Positions 23,383-32,621 of a stretch of 43,126 nt of DNA are shown here, in pieces. The notes under the pieces were generated by a model. It did not search any database and was not told the origin of the DNA. It was given only the letters and a program-made list of their open reading frames with translations. Location of the stretch: positions 1-43,126 of the forward strand of contig QZKJ01000115.1 in assembly GCA_003605035.1 (NCBI GenBank), read 5' to 3'. The position numbers were made by a program, and so were the translations under genes. Numbering within the stretch: the first letter of the stretch is position 1; each line of letters opens with the position of its first letter. Source of the DNA: Desulfurivibrio sp. Lineage in GTDB: Bacteria; Desulfobacterota; Desulfobulbia; Desulfobulbales; SURF-16.

Positions 23383-25215
23383 ATGAGCAGCAAAAAAGGA
23401 AGACTGTCAGCGAGTCGCTTGTTTCTGTTTTCAACCACTGCATTTTTATCTTTTTCCATGGTGAACGGCTGCGCCCAGCCCCTCCCTGGTGAAAAGGGGG
23501 CGTTGCCCGCTTTCTTCAAAGGCCCGCAGAAAATCGAACAGCTGACCTGGGATGTCGCGGCTCTGTCTGTGCCGAAAAACAACAGGCAGCAGACCACCCT
23601 CGGCGCCCCATTGACCATCTTTACCGAAAAAAACTATATCGGCTCCGGCCGCTGTGCCCTCTGCCACGGCAACCTGGCGGACCGGGAGGACCGCGACATG
23701 TCGATCACCAATCACTGGCGTTCCACCATGATGGCCAATGCCGCCCGGGATCCTTTCTGGCAGGCGAAGGTGGACTCGGAAACCAGCCGCAATCCGGCCA
23801 TCAAGCAGATTATTGAAGAGAAATGCGTCACCTGCCATATGCCCATGGCCTGGAGTCAGCTCAATGCCGACAAACAGGTATACGGCGCCGGCGCAAGCGG
23901 CTCCCCTTTCGACACTTTTATTGATCCGGTCAATCAACTGCATGAGGCCGCCCTAGACGGCGTATCCTGCAGTCTCTGTCACCAGATTGCCGATCAGGGT
24001 CTGGGGACCAAAGAAAATTTCAGCGGCAAATTCTTCATCGACACCCAGTTGCCCGCCCCGGGAAGGCCCATGTTCGGCCCTTACAAGGAAACCGTGGCGG
24101 AGCCCATGCAGTCGAGCATCGGCTTCACCCCGGTGTACGGCCCCCACACCAACGACTCGGCCCTGTGCGCCACCTGCCATACCCTTTATACGCCTTATCT
24201 GGATTCGGCAGGCAACATTGCCGGCGAATTTCCCGAGCAGACCCCTTACCTGGAATGGCTGCACAGCGAATACGGGGAAACGCCGGGCACCCGGCATGAT
24301 ATCTCGGAAAAGATGGGCAAGGTGCGTCTCTGCCAGGAATGCCATATGCCCCATTCACCGGCCGGCGGGGTGCTGATCTCCATGCCGGCGCCGAAAGATG
24401 CCACGGAAAAGGACCATTTCTCCCAGCATCATTTTGTCGGCGGCAATATCCTGCTGCTCAACATGATGCAGGACAATATCGACCTGCTCGGCATCACCGC
24501 CTCAACCAGGAAGATCGAGGAGACCAAGCAACGCGCCGCCGACCTGCTGCAGCAGCAGAGCGCCAGCCTCTCTCTGCATGGCGGCGCCGTCAGCAACGGC
24601 GCCCTCACCCTGGCGGTGGCCGTGGAAAGCAGGGTGGGCCACAAATTCCCCACCGGTTTTCCCTCCAGACGCGCCTGGCTGCATGTCATGGTGCGGGACG
24701 GCTCCGGCGCCTTGCTGTTCGAATCAGGCAGGCCCCAGGCTGACGGGGTTGTTGCCGGCGACGACGGAGACGAGAAGAACTCTTTTGAACCCCATTATGA
24801 TGTGATCACCCGGCAGGACCAGGTGCAGATCTACGAATCGGTCATGCAGAATACGGACGGGGCGGTCACCTACACCCTGTTGCGCGCCGCGGGCTACATC
24901 AAGGACAACCGCCTGCTGCCGAAAGGATTTGACAAAAACACGGCAACGGCCGACATCGCCGTCAAAGGGGCGGCGGCAACCGACGGCAATTTCACCGGCG
25001 GTGCGGATCTGGTGACCTACAGGGTTCCGGTCGGCAGCCACAGCGGCCCCTTCACCATTACGGCCGAGCTGCTCTATACCACGGTTTCCCATGCCTTTGC
25101 CCGGGACCTGGACCAGGATGCCTCCCTGCCCCGGGTGGGGCGTTTTGTTACCTATTACCATGAGGCGGATAAGACGCCGGTAACCATTGCCGGCGTCAAG
25201 GGGATAACCAGGTAA
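23383..25215 (+). CDS. five-haem c-type cytochrome, probable lipoprotein
   Basis: This is a 610-residue exported multihaem cytochrome. The N-terminus is a signal with a possible lipobox ending M-V-N-G-C (about residue 30), which would tether it to a membrane. Five CxxCH sites follow: C-A-L-C-H, C-V-T-C-H, C-S-L-C-H, C-A-T-C-H and C-Q-E-C-H, all between about residues 88 and 325. The C-terminal ~240 residues carry no haem and look beta-rich, perhaps an Ig-like or binding domain with a conserved G-H-K-F-P-T-G-F-P. Many additional His residues could serve as distal ligands. The haem region resembles cytochrome c554-type domains. It may act in periplasmic or outer-surface electron transfer; the partner is unknown and no redox gene adjoins it. 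Confidence 0.87.
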   Translation: MSSKKGRLSASRLFLFSTTAFLSFSMVNGCAQPLPGEKGALPAFFKGPQKIEQLTWDVAALSVPKNNRQQTTLGAPLTIFTEKNYIGSGRCALCHGNLADREDRDMSITNHWRSTMMANAARDPFWQAKVDSETSRNPAIKQIIEEKCVTCHMPMAWSQLNADKQVYGAGASGSPFDTFIDPVNQLHEAALDGVSCSLCHQIADQGLGTKENFSGKFFIDTQLPAPGRPMFGPYKETVAEPMQSSIGFTPVYGPHTNDSALCATCHTLYTPYLDSAGNIAGEFPEQTPYLEWLHSEYGETPGTRHDISEKMGKVRLCQECHMPHSPAGGVLISMPAPKDATEKDHFSQHHFVGGNILLLNMMQDNIDLLGITASTRKIEETKQRAADLLQQQSASLSLHGGAVSNGALTLAVAVESRVGHKFPTGFPSRRAWLHVMVRDGSGALLFESGRPQADGVVAGDDGDEKNSFEPHYDVITRQDQVQIYESVMQNTDGAVTYTLLRAAGYIKDNRLLPKGFDKNTATADIAVKGAAATDGNFTGGADLVTYRVPVGSHSGPFTITAELLYTTVSHAFARDLDQDASLPRVGRFVTYYHEADKTPVTIAGVKGITR

Positions 25216-25243
25216 AAAGCGGCTGCAGGGCGCGGACCGGGAA

Positions 25244-25261
25244 GGCAGGGCGCGCCCTGCC
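25244..25261. repeat. GC-rich palindrome after the cytochrome gene
   Basis: GGCAGGGCG-CGCCCTGCC is a perfect 18-bp palindrome, 28 bp after the cytochrome stop codon. It may form the 3' hairpin of that transcript and of the convergent dgkA transcript, though no T-run follows. Confidence 0.4.
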
Positions 25262-25316
25262 CTTGCCGCGGAGTCCGGCAGGGAGACGGAACATGTCCGG
25301 CCCCCGGCTCCCGGCA

Positions 25317-25691
25317 TCAGAGAGGCAGCAGAATCAACAGCCAGACCAGCGCGGCAAGCACCAGCACCAGAAAGACGGCGGCCGAGCCCATGTCCTTGGC
25401 CCGGCCGGACAGGGGATGGATTTCCAGGCCAACCCGGTCGACAACCGCTTCCACCGCGGAATTAAGCAGCTCGACGATCATCACCAGCAGCAGGCTGCCG
25501 GCCAGCAGGGCCTTTTCCACCCCGGTTTCCCCGAGCAGCAGGGCAACCGGCACCAGCACGACAGCCAGGACAAATTCCTGGCGAAAGGCCTCTTCATGCT
25601 TGAAGGCGGCCGTAAAGCCGGCAAGCGACGATTTGCCTGCCCTGATCAGACGCTGGAGGCCGCGGCCGTTTCTCTTCTTGTCGTGTTGCAT
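25317..25691 (-). CDS. dgkA: diacylglycerol kinase
   Basis: This small integral-membrane enzyme phosphorylates diacylglycerol to phosphatidic acid and so recycles diacylglycerol from envelope biogenesis. The 124-residue length is typical. An N-terminal amphipathic segment is followed by E-A-F-R-Q-E, then three transmembrane helices. The family signature V-E-L-L-N-S-A-V-E-A-V-V-D-R lies near residues 75-88, and R-A-K-D-M-G-S-A-A-V before the last helix. The catalytic Glu and the Asn of the signature are present. It lies about 60 bp downstream of the sirtuin gene on the same strand, with a short heptamer repeat between them. Confidence 0.93.
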   Translation of the reverse strand: MQHDKKRNGRGLQRLIRAGKSSLAGFTAAFKHEEAFRQEFVLAVVLVPVALLLGETGVEKALLAGSLLLVMIVELLNSAVEAVVDRVGLEIHPLSGRAKDMGSAAVFLVLVLAALVWLLILLPL

Positions 25692-25720
25692 GTTTCCATT
25701 TCCTTTTTCACCGGATTCAG

Positions 25721-25741
25721 CTGCCTTCTGCCTTCTGCCTT
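25721..25741. repeat. three tandem CTGCCTT heptamers
   Basis: Three perfect copies of CTGCCTT lie between the sirtuin and dgkA genes, followed by the near-copy CTGAATT. A closely related heptamer, CTGGCTT, is repeated nearly six times at 38130-38170. Confidence 0.75.
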
Positions 25742-25750
25742 CTGAATTTA

Positions 25751-26485
25751 TCAGCTCTCGGTGATCTGAGCAACAATTGCGCTCATTACTTCCGAGAATT
25801 TTCCAGCCAGAGACAGGCGGGCCGCACCGGTCAGCACCGGGGCGAGGTTGATTTCGATGAGCTCCCCTCCCTGGGCCAGCACCTGCCCGGGAATCAAGGC
25901 GGCAGGCATCACCTCGCAGGAGGTTCCGGCCACCAGCAGCAGATCGGCGCCGTGCAGCAGTTTTTCCGTTTCATGCAGCGCCCCCGGGGAAATCCGCTCA
26001 TCAAAAAAGACCACATCAGGCCTGAGCACCGCCCGGCAGCCGGAGCAGAGCGGCGGCATCGCCATCTGCCGCACCGCGGCCAGCGGCCACATCCTGCCGC
26101 AGGCCGGGCAGCTGAAGTTTGCCATGGAGCCGTGAAACTCGATAACCTGACGGCTGCCCGCCCGCTGGTGCAGGCCGTCGATATTCTGGGTGATAATGCC
26201 GTGGACAAGTTCCATCTCCTCAAGCCTGGCCAGGGCCTCATGTCCTTTGTTGGGCCTGCGGTCAACCAGGGTCAGCAGCTCCTGCAGCATCCGCCACACC
26301 TTGCGCGGGTCTCGCTGAAAGGCGCCGAGAGTGCCGTAGGCAAAGGGGTCGAAACGGGACCACAGACCGCCGGCGCTGCGGAAATCAGGGATGCCGCTTT
26401 CCGTGCTGACCCCTGCCCCGGTCAAGACAACCGCCTTCCTGCTTTTTTTCAGCATGGCGGCGGCATGTCGTATTGCATTATCCAC
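25751..26485 (-). CDS. cobB: NAD-dependent protein deacylase, sirtuin family
   Basis: This is a 244-residue Sir2-family enzyme that removes acetyl or other acyl groups from lysines with consumption of NAD. The NAD-binding signature G-A-G-V-S-T-E-S-G-I-P-D-F-R-S lies at residues 23-37. T-Q-N-I-D-G-L-H and the catalytic-His motif F-H-G-S are near 118-138. The structural zinc is held by C-P-A-C and C-S-G-C, and the Rossmann part has V-A-G-T-S near 198. Residues that mark desuccinylase-type sirtuins (Ala-x16-Tyr/Arg) are not evident: the segment after the signature reads G-G-L-W-S-R-F-D-P-F-A-Y-G-T. So deacetylation is the likelier activity. The first ATG is used. Confidence 0.9.
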   Translation of the reverse strand: MDNAIRHAAAMLKKSRKAVVLTGAGVSTESGIPDFRSAGGLWSRFDPFAYGTLGAFQRDPRKVWRMLQELLTLVDRRPNKGHEALARLEEMELVHGIITQNIDGLHQRAGSRQVIEFHGSMANFSCPACGRMWPLAAVRQMAMPPLCSGCRAVLRPDVVFFDERISPGALHETEKLLHGADLLLVAGTSCEVMPAALIPGQVLAQGGELIEINLAPVLTGAARLSLAGKFSEVMSAIVAQITES

Positions 26486-26498
26486 AGGTAATCCTTAA

Positions 26499-26675
26499 GG
26501 TCTGTTCAATAAAAACATGATCATCTTGCATCTCATCTATGAGCTATCTTTGGCCGCAGCTCAATCACAAAATCCTCGACGTAGCCCTGCTATGCCTGCG
26601 GTTTTGCTCAATCGCTGCAACCAAATCCGGCCCACATCTGAGCGCAATTTTGACCATGCTATTATTGAACAGACC
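26499..26675. mobile_element. 177-bp MITE-like element with 14-bp terminal inverted repeats
   Basis: GGTCTGTTCAATAA (26499-26512) and TTATTGAACAGACC (26662-26675) are perfect terminal inverted repeats around about 150 bp of non-coding sequence. The flanks (TTAA on the left, CTTA on the right) include TA-rich bases, but a clean target duplication is not obvious. Size and structure fit a non-autonomous miniature element. It sits nine bases upstream of the -35 box of the hsp20-lon promoter, filling the space between that promoter and the divergent sirtuin gene. Confidence 0.65.
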
Positions 26676-26684
26676 CTTATTATT

Positions 26685-26714
26685 TTGCAACCAGCGCCAA
26701 TCATGACATATAAT
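26685..26714 (+). promoter_or_regulatory. sigma70-type promoter of hsp20-lon
   Basis: TTGCAA, an 18-base spacer and TATAAT lie about 84 bases before the hsp20 start. This near-consensus housekeeping promoter is surprising for a heat-shock operon; I see no sigma32-type CTTGAAA/CCCCAT pair and no clear CIRCE element. Confidence 0.6.
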
Positions 26715-26797
26715 ATGCTTCACATCACGAATTTTCAGTGTAATATGGATAAATTCGGAAGTCATATAAAAAAACAGCATGAAACAGAGGCAAGAAA

Positions 26798-27238
26798 ATG
26801 GATCCTTATAAAAAATTTCCAATCAACACATTTGACGAGATTGAAAGAGAATTCGGCCGCATGCTCCGCAACATGTCCACCCACCGCATGTTCCCCTTCT
26901 GCCGGGAAAGCCTGTTTATTGCCGCGGATGTGTATGAGACTGTCCATGATTTCATCGTGTATATGGAAATCCCCGGGGTCGACCCTGACAAGCTGTCCGT
27001 GCTGGTCAACAATGCCACCGTCACCGTTTCGGGAGAACGTTTCCGGCCTGATTTTGACCATACCATCTGCATCCACCAGCTGGAGGTGGAATATGGTAAA
27101 TTCAAGCGCACCATCTCTCTTCCCGGCCCGATTGACGGCGAGGCAGCCACCTCCAACTGCAGGAACGGATTTCTGCTGATCCGCCTGCCCAAGAAAAAAA
27201 TACCCAGCCCGATCAAGGTCACCATCAAAGGAGAATAA
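26798..27238 (+). CDS. small heat-shock protein, Hsp20/alpha-crystallin family
   Basis: This is a 146-residue ATP-independent holdase chaperone that binds unfolding proteins. The N-terminal arm (about 1-42) contains several Met, Phe and Arg residues, as usual. The alpha-crystallin domain (about 43-140) opens with A-A-D-V-Y-E-T and has P-G-V-D-P-D-K-L-S-V near 60, V-T-V-S-G-E-R near 76, and G-F-L-L-I-R-L-P-K at the end, corresponding to the conserved GxLxIxLPK strand. The C-terminal tail carries P-S-P-I-K-V, close to the I-x-I/V motif used in oligomer assembly. It is 17 bases upstream of lon and clearly in one operon with it, a chaperone-protease pairing. Confidence 0.93.
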   Translation: MDPYKKFPINTFDEIEREFGRMLRNMSTHRMFPFCRESLFIAADVYETVHDFIVYMEIPGVDPDKLSVLVNNATVTVSGERFRPDFDHTICIHQLEVEYGKFKRTISLPGPIDGEAATSNCRNGFLLIRLPKKKIPSPIKVTIKGE

Positions 27239-27255
27239 AGGGAGAGGCAATCGCT

Positions 27256-29610
27256 ATGAGTGACGACACCAAACAGAATCCCAACGTTGATCCCAATCAA
27301 CTGGAAATACCCGACGAACTTCCCATCCTCCCCCTGCACGGTTTTGTCTTTTTCCCGGGCATGGGCTTCCCCCTGCAGGTCAAAAGCGACCAGTCCAAGC
27401 AGCTGATCGACGATATCCTGCTCAAAAACCGGCTGCTGGGCCTGGTTTCCCATAAGCCCGTGGAAGGGGAGCCGGAGCAGCTGACCGGCGAGCATCTTTA
27501 CTCAATCGGCGTGGCCGGCTATATCCACAAGCTGATCAAGAACAGCGACAATGCCTACCATGTCCTGACCAGCGGTTTTAAAAAGATCAGAATTCTCGAA
27601 TACGTGCAGCAGACCCCTTATCTCGTAGCCAAGGTTGAAGTGCTTGACATGGACGAAACCATGGACCAGGAAACCGAGGCCCTTGATCTGAACCTGAAAA
27701 CCCAGTTCAAGAAACTGGCCGAACTGGTCATGCTGCCCCCGGAAATCGGCATGACGGTGGAGTCCCTCACCAACCCCTTTCATGCCGCCTACCTCATCTC
27801 TTCCCAGCTCCATATCAACCAGGAGGAGGAACAGGCCATCCTGGAAACGGCAACCCTGAAGGAACTGCTGCGCCGGGTGACCACCCATCTCAACAAGCGG
27901 CTGGACACCGCCCTGATGAGCCAGGAACTGCAGAAATCGGTCAAGGAGGACATTGACAAGAAGCAGCGGGAATTCTTCCTCAGGCAGCAGCTGCAGGCCA
28001 TCCGCAAGGAGCTGGGCGAGGACAATGAGAATCTTGATCTGGACGAACTGAGGGTCAAATTTGAAAACGCCAAACTGAGCGAGGAGGCGCGCAAGGTGGC
28101 CCAGAAAGAGTTGGACCGCCTGTCCCGCATCTCCCCCTCATCGCCGGAATACACCGTTTCCCGCACCTATATCGACTGGCTGCTGGAGATGCCCTGGCAG
28201 ATTTCCACCGAGGATTCGCTGGACATCAAGAAGGCCCAGGAGGACCTGGACCGGGATCATTACGGCCTGGAACGCATCAAGAAAAGGATCATCGAGTTTC
28301 TGGCGGTGCGCAAACTCAAACAGGACATGCATGGCCCCATCCTCTGCTTTGTCGGTCCTCCCGGGGTGGGCAAGACCTCGCTGGGCCAGTCCATCGCCCG
28401 CACCATGGGCAGGAATTTCGTGCGCATCTCGCTCGGCGGGGTGCGCGACGAGGCGGAAATCCGCGGTCACCGCCGCACCTATATCGGCGCCCTGCCCGGC
28501 CGCATTATCCAGAGCCTGCGCAAGGCCGGGTCGAACAACCCCCTGTTCATGCTGGATGAGATCGACAAGCTCGGCATGGACTTCCGCGGCGACCCATCCT
28601 CGGCCCTGCTCGAGGTGCTTGATCCGGAACAGAACTCCACCTTCAGCGACCATTATCTGGAGATCAACTTCGATCTGTCCAAGGTGATGTTCATCACCAC
28701 CGCCAATATGCTGGACACCATTCCCGGGCCGTTGCGCGACCGCATGGAGATCATTACCCTGCCGGGCTACACCGAGGACGAAAAACTGCATATCGCCAAG
28801 CGCCACCTTATTGACCGGCAGCTGGAGGCCCACGCCCTCACCGCTGACGACATCAGCTTCACCGATGAGGCCATCCGCTCCATCATCCGCTCCTATACCC
28901 GGGAAGCGGGGGTGCGGAACCTGGAACGGCAGCTGGCCACCATCTGCCGCGGCGTGGCCAAGGACATTGTCATCGGCGAGACCAAAAAGGCAGCCGTTGA
29001 CGCCAAGGATCTGGAGAAATTCCTTGGACCCATCCAGTTTTTCCCGGAGACCCTGGCCCACTCCTGGGGACCGGGGCTGGCCACCGGCCTGGCCTGGACC
29101 CCGTTCGGCGGCGAGCTGCTCTTTATTGAATCAGCCAGGATGAAAGGCAGCGCCGGTCTTAAACTGACCGGCAAACTGGGCGACGTGATGAAGGAGTCGG
29201 CCAGCGCCGCCCTCACCTTTATCCGGGCCCATGCCGCTGAACTGAAGATTGATGAAGATCTGTTCGGCCAGAACGAGGTGCACATCCATGTTCCGGAAGG
29301 CGCCACCCCCAAGGACGGGCCGTCGGCCGGGGTGGCCATGGTGGTGTCGCTCACCTCGCTGTTCACCAACCGCCCGGTGCGCAAGGATGTGGTGATGACC
29401 GGCGAAATCACCCTGCGGGGTGATGTGCTGCCCGTGGGAGGCATCAAGGAAAAGGTGCTGGCCGCGGTGCGCTCAGGCATTACCGAGGTGATCCTGCCGG
29501 CCCTCAACAAGAAGGATGTGACCGAGATCCGGGAATCGGTCAGAAATGCCATCAACTTTCATTATGTGACCGACATCAGGGAGGCCCTGAAAATAGCCAT
29601 TGCCGAATGA
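27256..29610 (+). CDS. lon: ATP-dependent serine protease Lon
   Basis: This is the cytosolic AAA+ protease that degrades abnormal and regulatory proteins. The 784-residue length is exactly typical. Its N-terminal substrate-binding domain (about 20-215) opens with E-L-P-I-L-P-L. A coiled-coil region with Q-R-E-F-F-L-R-Q-Q-L follows near 235. The AAA+ module has Walker A G-P-P-G-V-G-K-T (near 366) and Walker B L-D-E-I-D-K (near 433). In the proteolytic domain the catalytic Ser690 sits in P-K-D-G-P-S-A-G-V and Lys731 in G-G-I-K-E-K. It follows hsp20 directly. A hairpin at 29630-29654 lies after its stop. Confidence 0.98.
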   Translation: MSDDTKQNPNVDPNQLEIPDELPILPLHGFVFFPGMGFPLQVKSDQSKQLIDDILLKNRLLGLVSHKPVEGEPEQLTGEHLYSIGVAGYIHKLIKNSDNAYHVLTSGFKKIRILEYVQQTPYLVAKVEVLDMDETMDQETEALDLNLKTQFKKLAELVMLPPEIGMTVESLTNPFHAAYLISSQLHINQEEEQAILETATLKELLRRVTTHLNKRLDTALMSQELQKSVKEDIDKKQREFFLRQQLQAIRKELGEDNENLDLDELRVKFENAKLSEEARKVAQKELDRLSRISPSSPEYTVSRTYIDWLLEMPWQISTEDSLDIKKAQEDLDRDHYGLERIKKRIIEFLAVRKLKQDMHGPILCFVGPPGVGKTSLGQSIARTMGRNFVRISLGGVRDEAEIRGHRRTYIGALPGRIIQSLRKAGSNNPLFMLDEIDKLGMDFRGDPSSALLEVLDPEQNSTFSDHYLEINFDLSKVMFITTANMLDTIPGPLRDRMEIITLPGYTEDEKLHIAKRHLIDRQLEAHALTADDISFTDEAIRSIIRSYTREAGVRNLERQLATICRGVAKDIVIGETKKAAVDAKDLEKFLGPIQFFPETLAHSWGPGLATGLAWTPFGGELLFIESARMKGSAGLKLTGKLGDVMKESASAALTFIRAHAAELKIDEDLFGQNEVHIHVPEGATPKDGPSAGVAMVVSLTSLFTNRPVRKDVVMTGEITLRGDVLPVGGIKEKVLAAVRSGITEVILPALNKKDVTEIRESVRNAINFHYVTDIREALKIAIAE

Positions 29611-29629
29611 TGTCGCCCTGCTCTGGCTC

Positions 29630-29654
29630 CCTGCCCTGTCCTGACCAGGGCAGG
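29630..29654. terminator. GC-rich hairpin after lon
   Basis: CCTGCCCTG - TCCTGAC - CAGGGCAGG forms a 9-bp stem 20 bases after the lon stop codon, in the gap before the convergent kinase gene. No T-run follows, so it may be a weak or Rho-assisted terminator, or an mRNA 3' stabiliser. Confidence 0.45.
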
Positions 29655-29724
29655 GTTGCCCTGTCAGGCTGCGGCAATGTCTGGGGACTGAGCACGCCCC
29701 TGGCCGTTGCCTTCCTCCCCCTGC

Positions 29725-32175
29725 TCAGGCAGCATCGAGAACCCGGCGGAGCAGCGTGGCAATCTGCTCCCTGCTCAGCGGTTTCAGGGCGAATTCCCTG
29801 ATGCCTTTTGCCTTCGCCATCTCCTCGTCCACCATGCTGCTGTAACCGGTGCAGAGAATGATCGGCAGATCGGCGCGGATGCGCAGCAGTCTGCCGGCAA
29901 GCTCCATCCCGGTCATGCCCGGCATGGTCTGATCGGTGATCACCGCATCGAACTGCTCAGGCTGCTGGCAGAAAAGCTCCAGGGCCTCGAAGCCGTGCAG
30001 TTTGACCGTGACCTGATAACCCAGCTTTTCCAGCATGCGTTTACTCATGCCGGCCAGCAGTTCCTCATCATCCACCAGCAGGATCCGCTCCCTGCCGGTG
30101 GGAACCTCCCCGGATGACGGCCCTTCGGCAACCGCCTCACCCTCGCATTGCGGGATATAGATATGAAAGGTGGTCCCCTGGTGCAGCTGACTTTCCAGGG
30201 TAATCGTGCCGCCATAATCCCGGATGATGCCGTAGGCAATGGACAGCCCCATGCCCGTTCCCCTGCCCTGCTCCTTGGTAGTGAAAAACGGATCAAAAAT
30301 CTTATCGATAATGTCCGGGCCGATGCCATGGCCCGTGTCACTGATGGCAAGCTCTATAAAGGTGCTGGCCGGGGACGCTTCGTTGCGCAGTTCCGCCGGG
30401 ATCTGCCCGGCAACCTTCAGGACCACCCGGAGAATGCCGCCGGATTTCTCCATGGCATGGAAGGCATTGGTGCACACATTCATCAGAATCTGGTAGAACT
30501 GGGTGGGGTCTGCCTTGATGGTTCCGCAATCCGGGGAAATATCATCCTGGATCTCGATGGTGGACGGAATCGAGGACCGCAGCATTTTCAGGACTTCCTT
30601 GATCAAGGGCTGCGGCTGCAGGATGATCCTTTCCACCTTGCTCTGCCGGCTGAAGGTAAGAATCTGCTGCACCAGGTTCCTGGCGCGGTTGCCGGCAGTG
30701 GAAATTTCTTCGATATACTCAGACAACCCGCTGTCTTTCCTCGCCTCTTCCCGGGCCATCTCCGCATAGCCGAGAATGACACTGAGAATATTATTGAAAT
30801 CATGGGCAATGCCGCCGGCCAGGGTGCCGATGGCCTCCATCTTCTGGGCCTGGCGCAGTTTCATTTCAATATGTTCTTTTTCCGCCTCTGCCTGCAGACG
30901 TTTTTCATCAGCCTCCTTCTGCCTGGCAACCATGGTATTGGCGGAATGGGCCAGCCGCTGGAATTCCTGAAAATGGAGCTGGCTGACCTCGATGGTTTCC
31001 GCCTGGGAGGAGGCCTTCTCGAAAAAATTGATGAAAACGTTGAACTCATTTTCTATCTTCCTGGTCAGGAAGCGGGCGATCAGCGCCATCAGGAGAATGG
31101 CGGCAAGCATCGACAGCAGGATAAAGGATATCTGCTTGACTGCCTTTTGCTTTAATAATTCTTTTTCCTGCGCTATCAGGGTCTGGATGTCATCAAGATA
31201 CACCCCGGCGCCGATCATCCACTGCCAATGCCTGTACCCCTTGATGAAGGATATCTTCGGCACGGGTTTTGCCTGGGTGGGCTTATTCCACACATAGCGG
31301 ATAAAATCTCCTTCCGGTTTCTCCGCCGCCTTGCGCTCTTCCTGGATAACCTTTACCCCGTTGGGGTCGGTCATGTCCCAGATATTCACGCCGATCAGAT
31401 CCCGCTGGGTATCATTCATGAGGGTGGTCCCGTGGAAATCAACGACAAAGATGTAGCCGTCCCGGCCGAATCTGATTTTTGCTATGCGCTCAAGCACTTC
31501 CTGCCGAATATCCTTTTCCATGTCATCAAGGTATTCACCGGTGCCCAGCAGCCAGTTGAATGGCTCAAAAAGCTTCACATAGGCAATCTTGGGATACACC
31601 CGCTCTCCGTGCAGCGGCTTGGTCCACAGGTATTCATAAAATCCCTCGCCCCGTTCCTCCGCGATGCCGATCATGTCCCTGATGACGAATTTGCCCTCCC
31701 TGTCCCTGGTGGCGAGCATGTTTTTCCCTTCAATCTCAGGCCGGTCGGCAAACAACTGTTCTATGCCGTCAAGGGAGACCGCGAAAAAATATCCCCGGCC
31801 GTTGTGGAAACGGATGGGCCGCAGGGCCTCTCTGACCAGCGCTTCCACCTCCCCGGCCGGCATCTTGCCGGTATTTGTCCTGTAGATGTGCTCCGCGATT
31901 GCATAGGCCTCATAGACCCTGTTTTTCACTTCGGATTGCACGCGACTTTCCAGCCGTGATTTCATGAAGGCAACATAATCAACGGTTTTCTCAACCTCGT
32001 TTTTAATCAAAGCCTGCTGCTGCTCAATATACTTATGCTCAATGATCTTTGATTCACTCTGAAATTGCCGGTAATCGCCGTAGATGGTTATGGCGCCGCC
32101 GAAAACACTGGAAAGGATCACCAGTGTGACGGCGCCGAACAGCAGTAACCTGATGACACTTTTATCTTTTTGCAT
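29725..32175 (-). CDS. membrane hybrid histidine kinase with two Cache domains
   Basis: This is an 816-residue sensor kinase. I start it at the ATG at 32175 (M-Q-K-D-K-S), which puts the first transmembrane helix at residues 8-30; the longer open frame adds 22 residues. The periplasmic part (about 31-345) holds two Cache domains, each with the Y-F-F-A-V / Y-I-F-V-V strand and the [11 protein letters not shown] / [11 protein letters not shown] ending. Such domains bind small organic ligands. A second helix (about 350-370) leads to a HAMP-like linker and coiled coil. The HisKA H-box has H458 in G-I-A-H-D-F-N-N, and a HATPase_c domain has D-T-G-H-G-I and G-T-G-M-G-L-S. A C-terminal receiver domain carries Asp748 in V-I-T-D-Q-T-M-P-G. 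No output partner is adjacent. Confidence 0.92.
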   Translation of the reverse strand: MQKDKSVIRLLLFGAVTLVILSSVFGGAITIYGDYRQFQSESKIIEHKYIEQQQALIKNEVEKTVDYVAFMKSRLESRVQSEVKNRVYEAYAIAEHIYRTNTGKMPAGEVEALVREALRPIRFHNGRGYFFAVSLDGIEQLFADRPEIEGKNMLATRDREGKFVIRDMIGIAEERGEGFYEYLWTKPLHGERVYPKIAYVKLFEPFNWLLGTGEYLDDMEKDIRQEVLERIAKIRFGRDGYIFVVDFHGTTLMNDTQRDLIGVNIWDMTDPNGVKVIQEERKAAEKPEGDFIRYVWNKPTQAKPVPKISFIKGYRHWQWMIGAGVYLDDIQTLIAQEKELLKQKAVKQISFILLSMLAAILLMALIARFLTRKIENEFNVFINFFEKASSQAETIEVSQLHFQEFQRLAHSANTMVARQKEADEKRLQAEAEKEHIEMKLRQAQKMEAIGTLAGGIAHDFNNILSVILGYAEMAREEARKDSGLSEYIEEISTAGNRARNLVQQILTFSRQSKVERIILQPQPLIKEVLKMLRSSIPSTIEIQDDISPDCGTIKADPTQFYQILMNVCTNAFHAMEKSGGILRVVLKVAGQIPAELRNEASPASTFIELAISDTGHGIGPDIIDKIFDPFFTTKEQGRGTGMGLSIAYGIIRDYGGTITLESQLHQGTTFHIYIPQCEGEAVAEGPSSGEVPTGRERILLVDDEELLAGMSKRMLEKLGYQVTVKLHGFEALELFCQQPEQFDAVITDQTMPGMTGMELAGRLLRIRADLPIILCTGYSSMVDEEMAKAKGIREFALKPLSREQIATLLRRVLDAA

Positions 32176-32621
32176 GACAAAATAGCGGGGAGGATCCAGC
32201 CTGGCGGTCCCTGGTTGGGGGGTGGCGGCGAAACCAGGCAAGGAGTCCCTGGTTCATACCGCTGCATTCATGGCGACAGGGCAATTTGACCGCAGGGAAG
32301 CTGACCGTCTCTGCCCATCCGCCTTCCAATATTATGGATTTTCGCACACGGGGTTCTGTGAAGTCAAGGGTTGAATGAATCACTGCCGGTGGGCTGGGAA
32401 CTCCCCGGCATCTCTGTCAGACCCGCGGGGATACTTGACGGTGATCGGCATGGCCGGCCGCAGGCTCCGGCGAGTGATGGGCGGGAAGTGAAGCGGCAGG
32501 CGGCAGGGAGGGCGGCATGGCCACGGCACAAGCTGCAGGCGGCCGGCTGCAACGACTCAGTTGCAGTCCGGGCCGCGGAATAATGGCAGCAAGGGGGAAG
32601 GTCGCTGCGCTCAGCCTGCTA
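32176..32621. other. intergenic region between kinase and nosL
   Basis: These ~445 bp contain no supported gene. ACCAGG - 8 bases - CCTGGT (about 32234-32253) is a small inverted repeat in the kinase leader. The part from 32380 to 32620 is GC-rich and Gly/Arg-coding in several frames without ribosome binding sites, typical of non-coding DNA. No clear terminator for the nosL operon was seen. Confidence 0.4.

Noticed and set aside
26517..27179. 220-residue plus-strand open frame overlapping hsp20
   Set aside because: Starts inside the MITE-like element and runs in a different frame from the clear alpha-crystallin protein.
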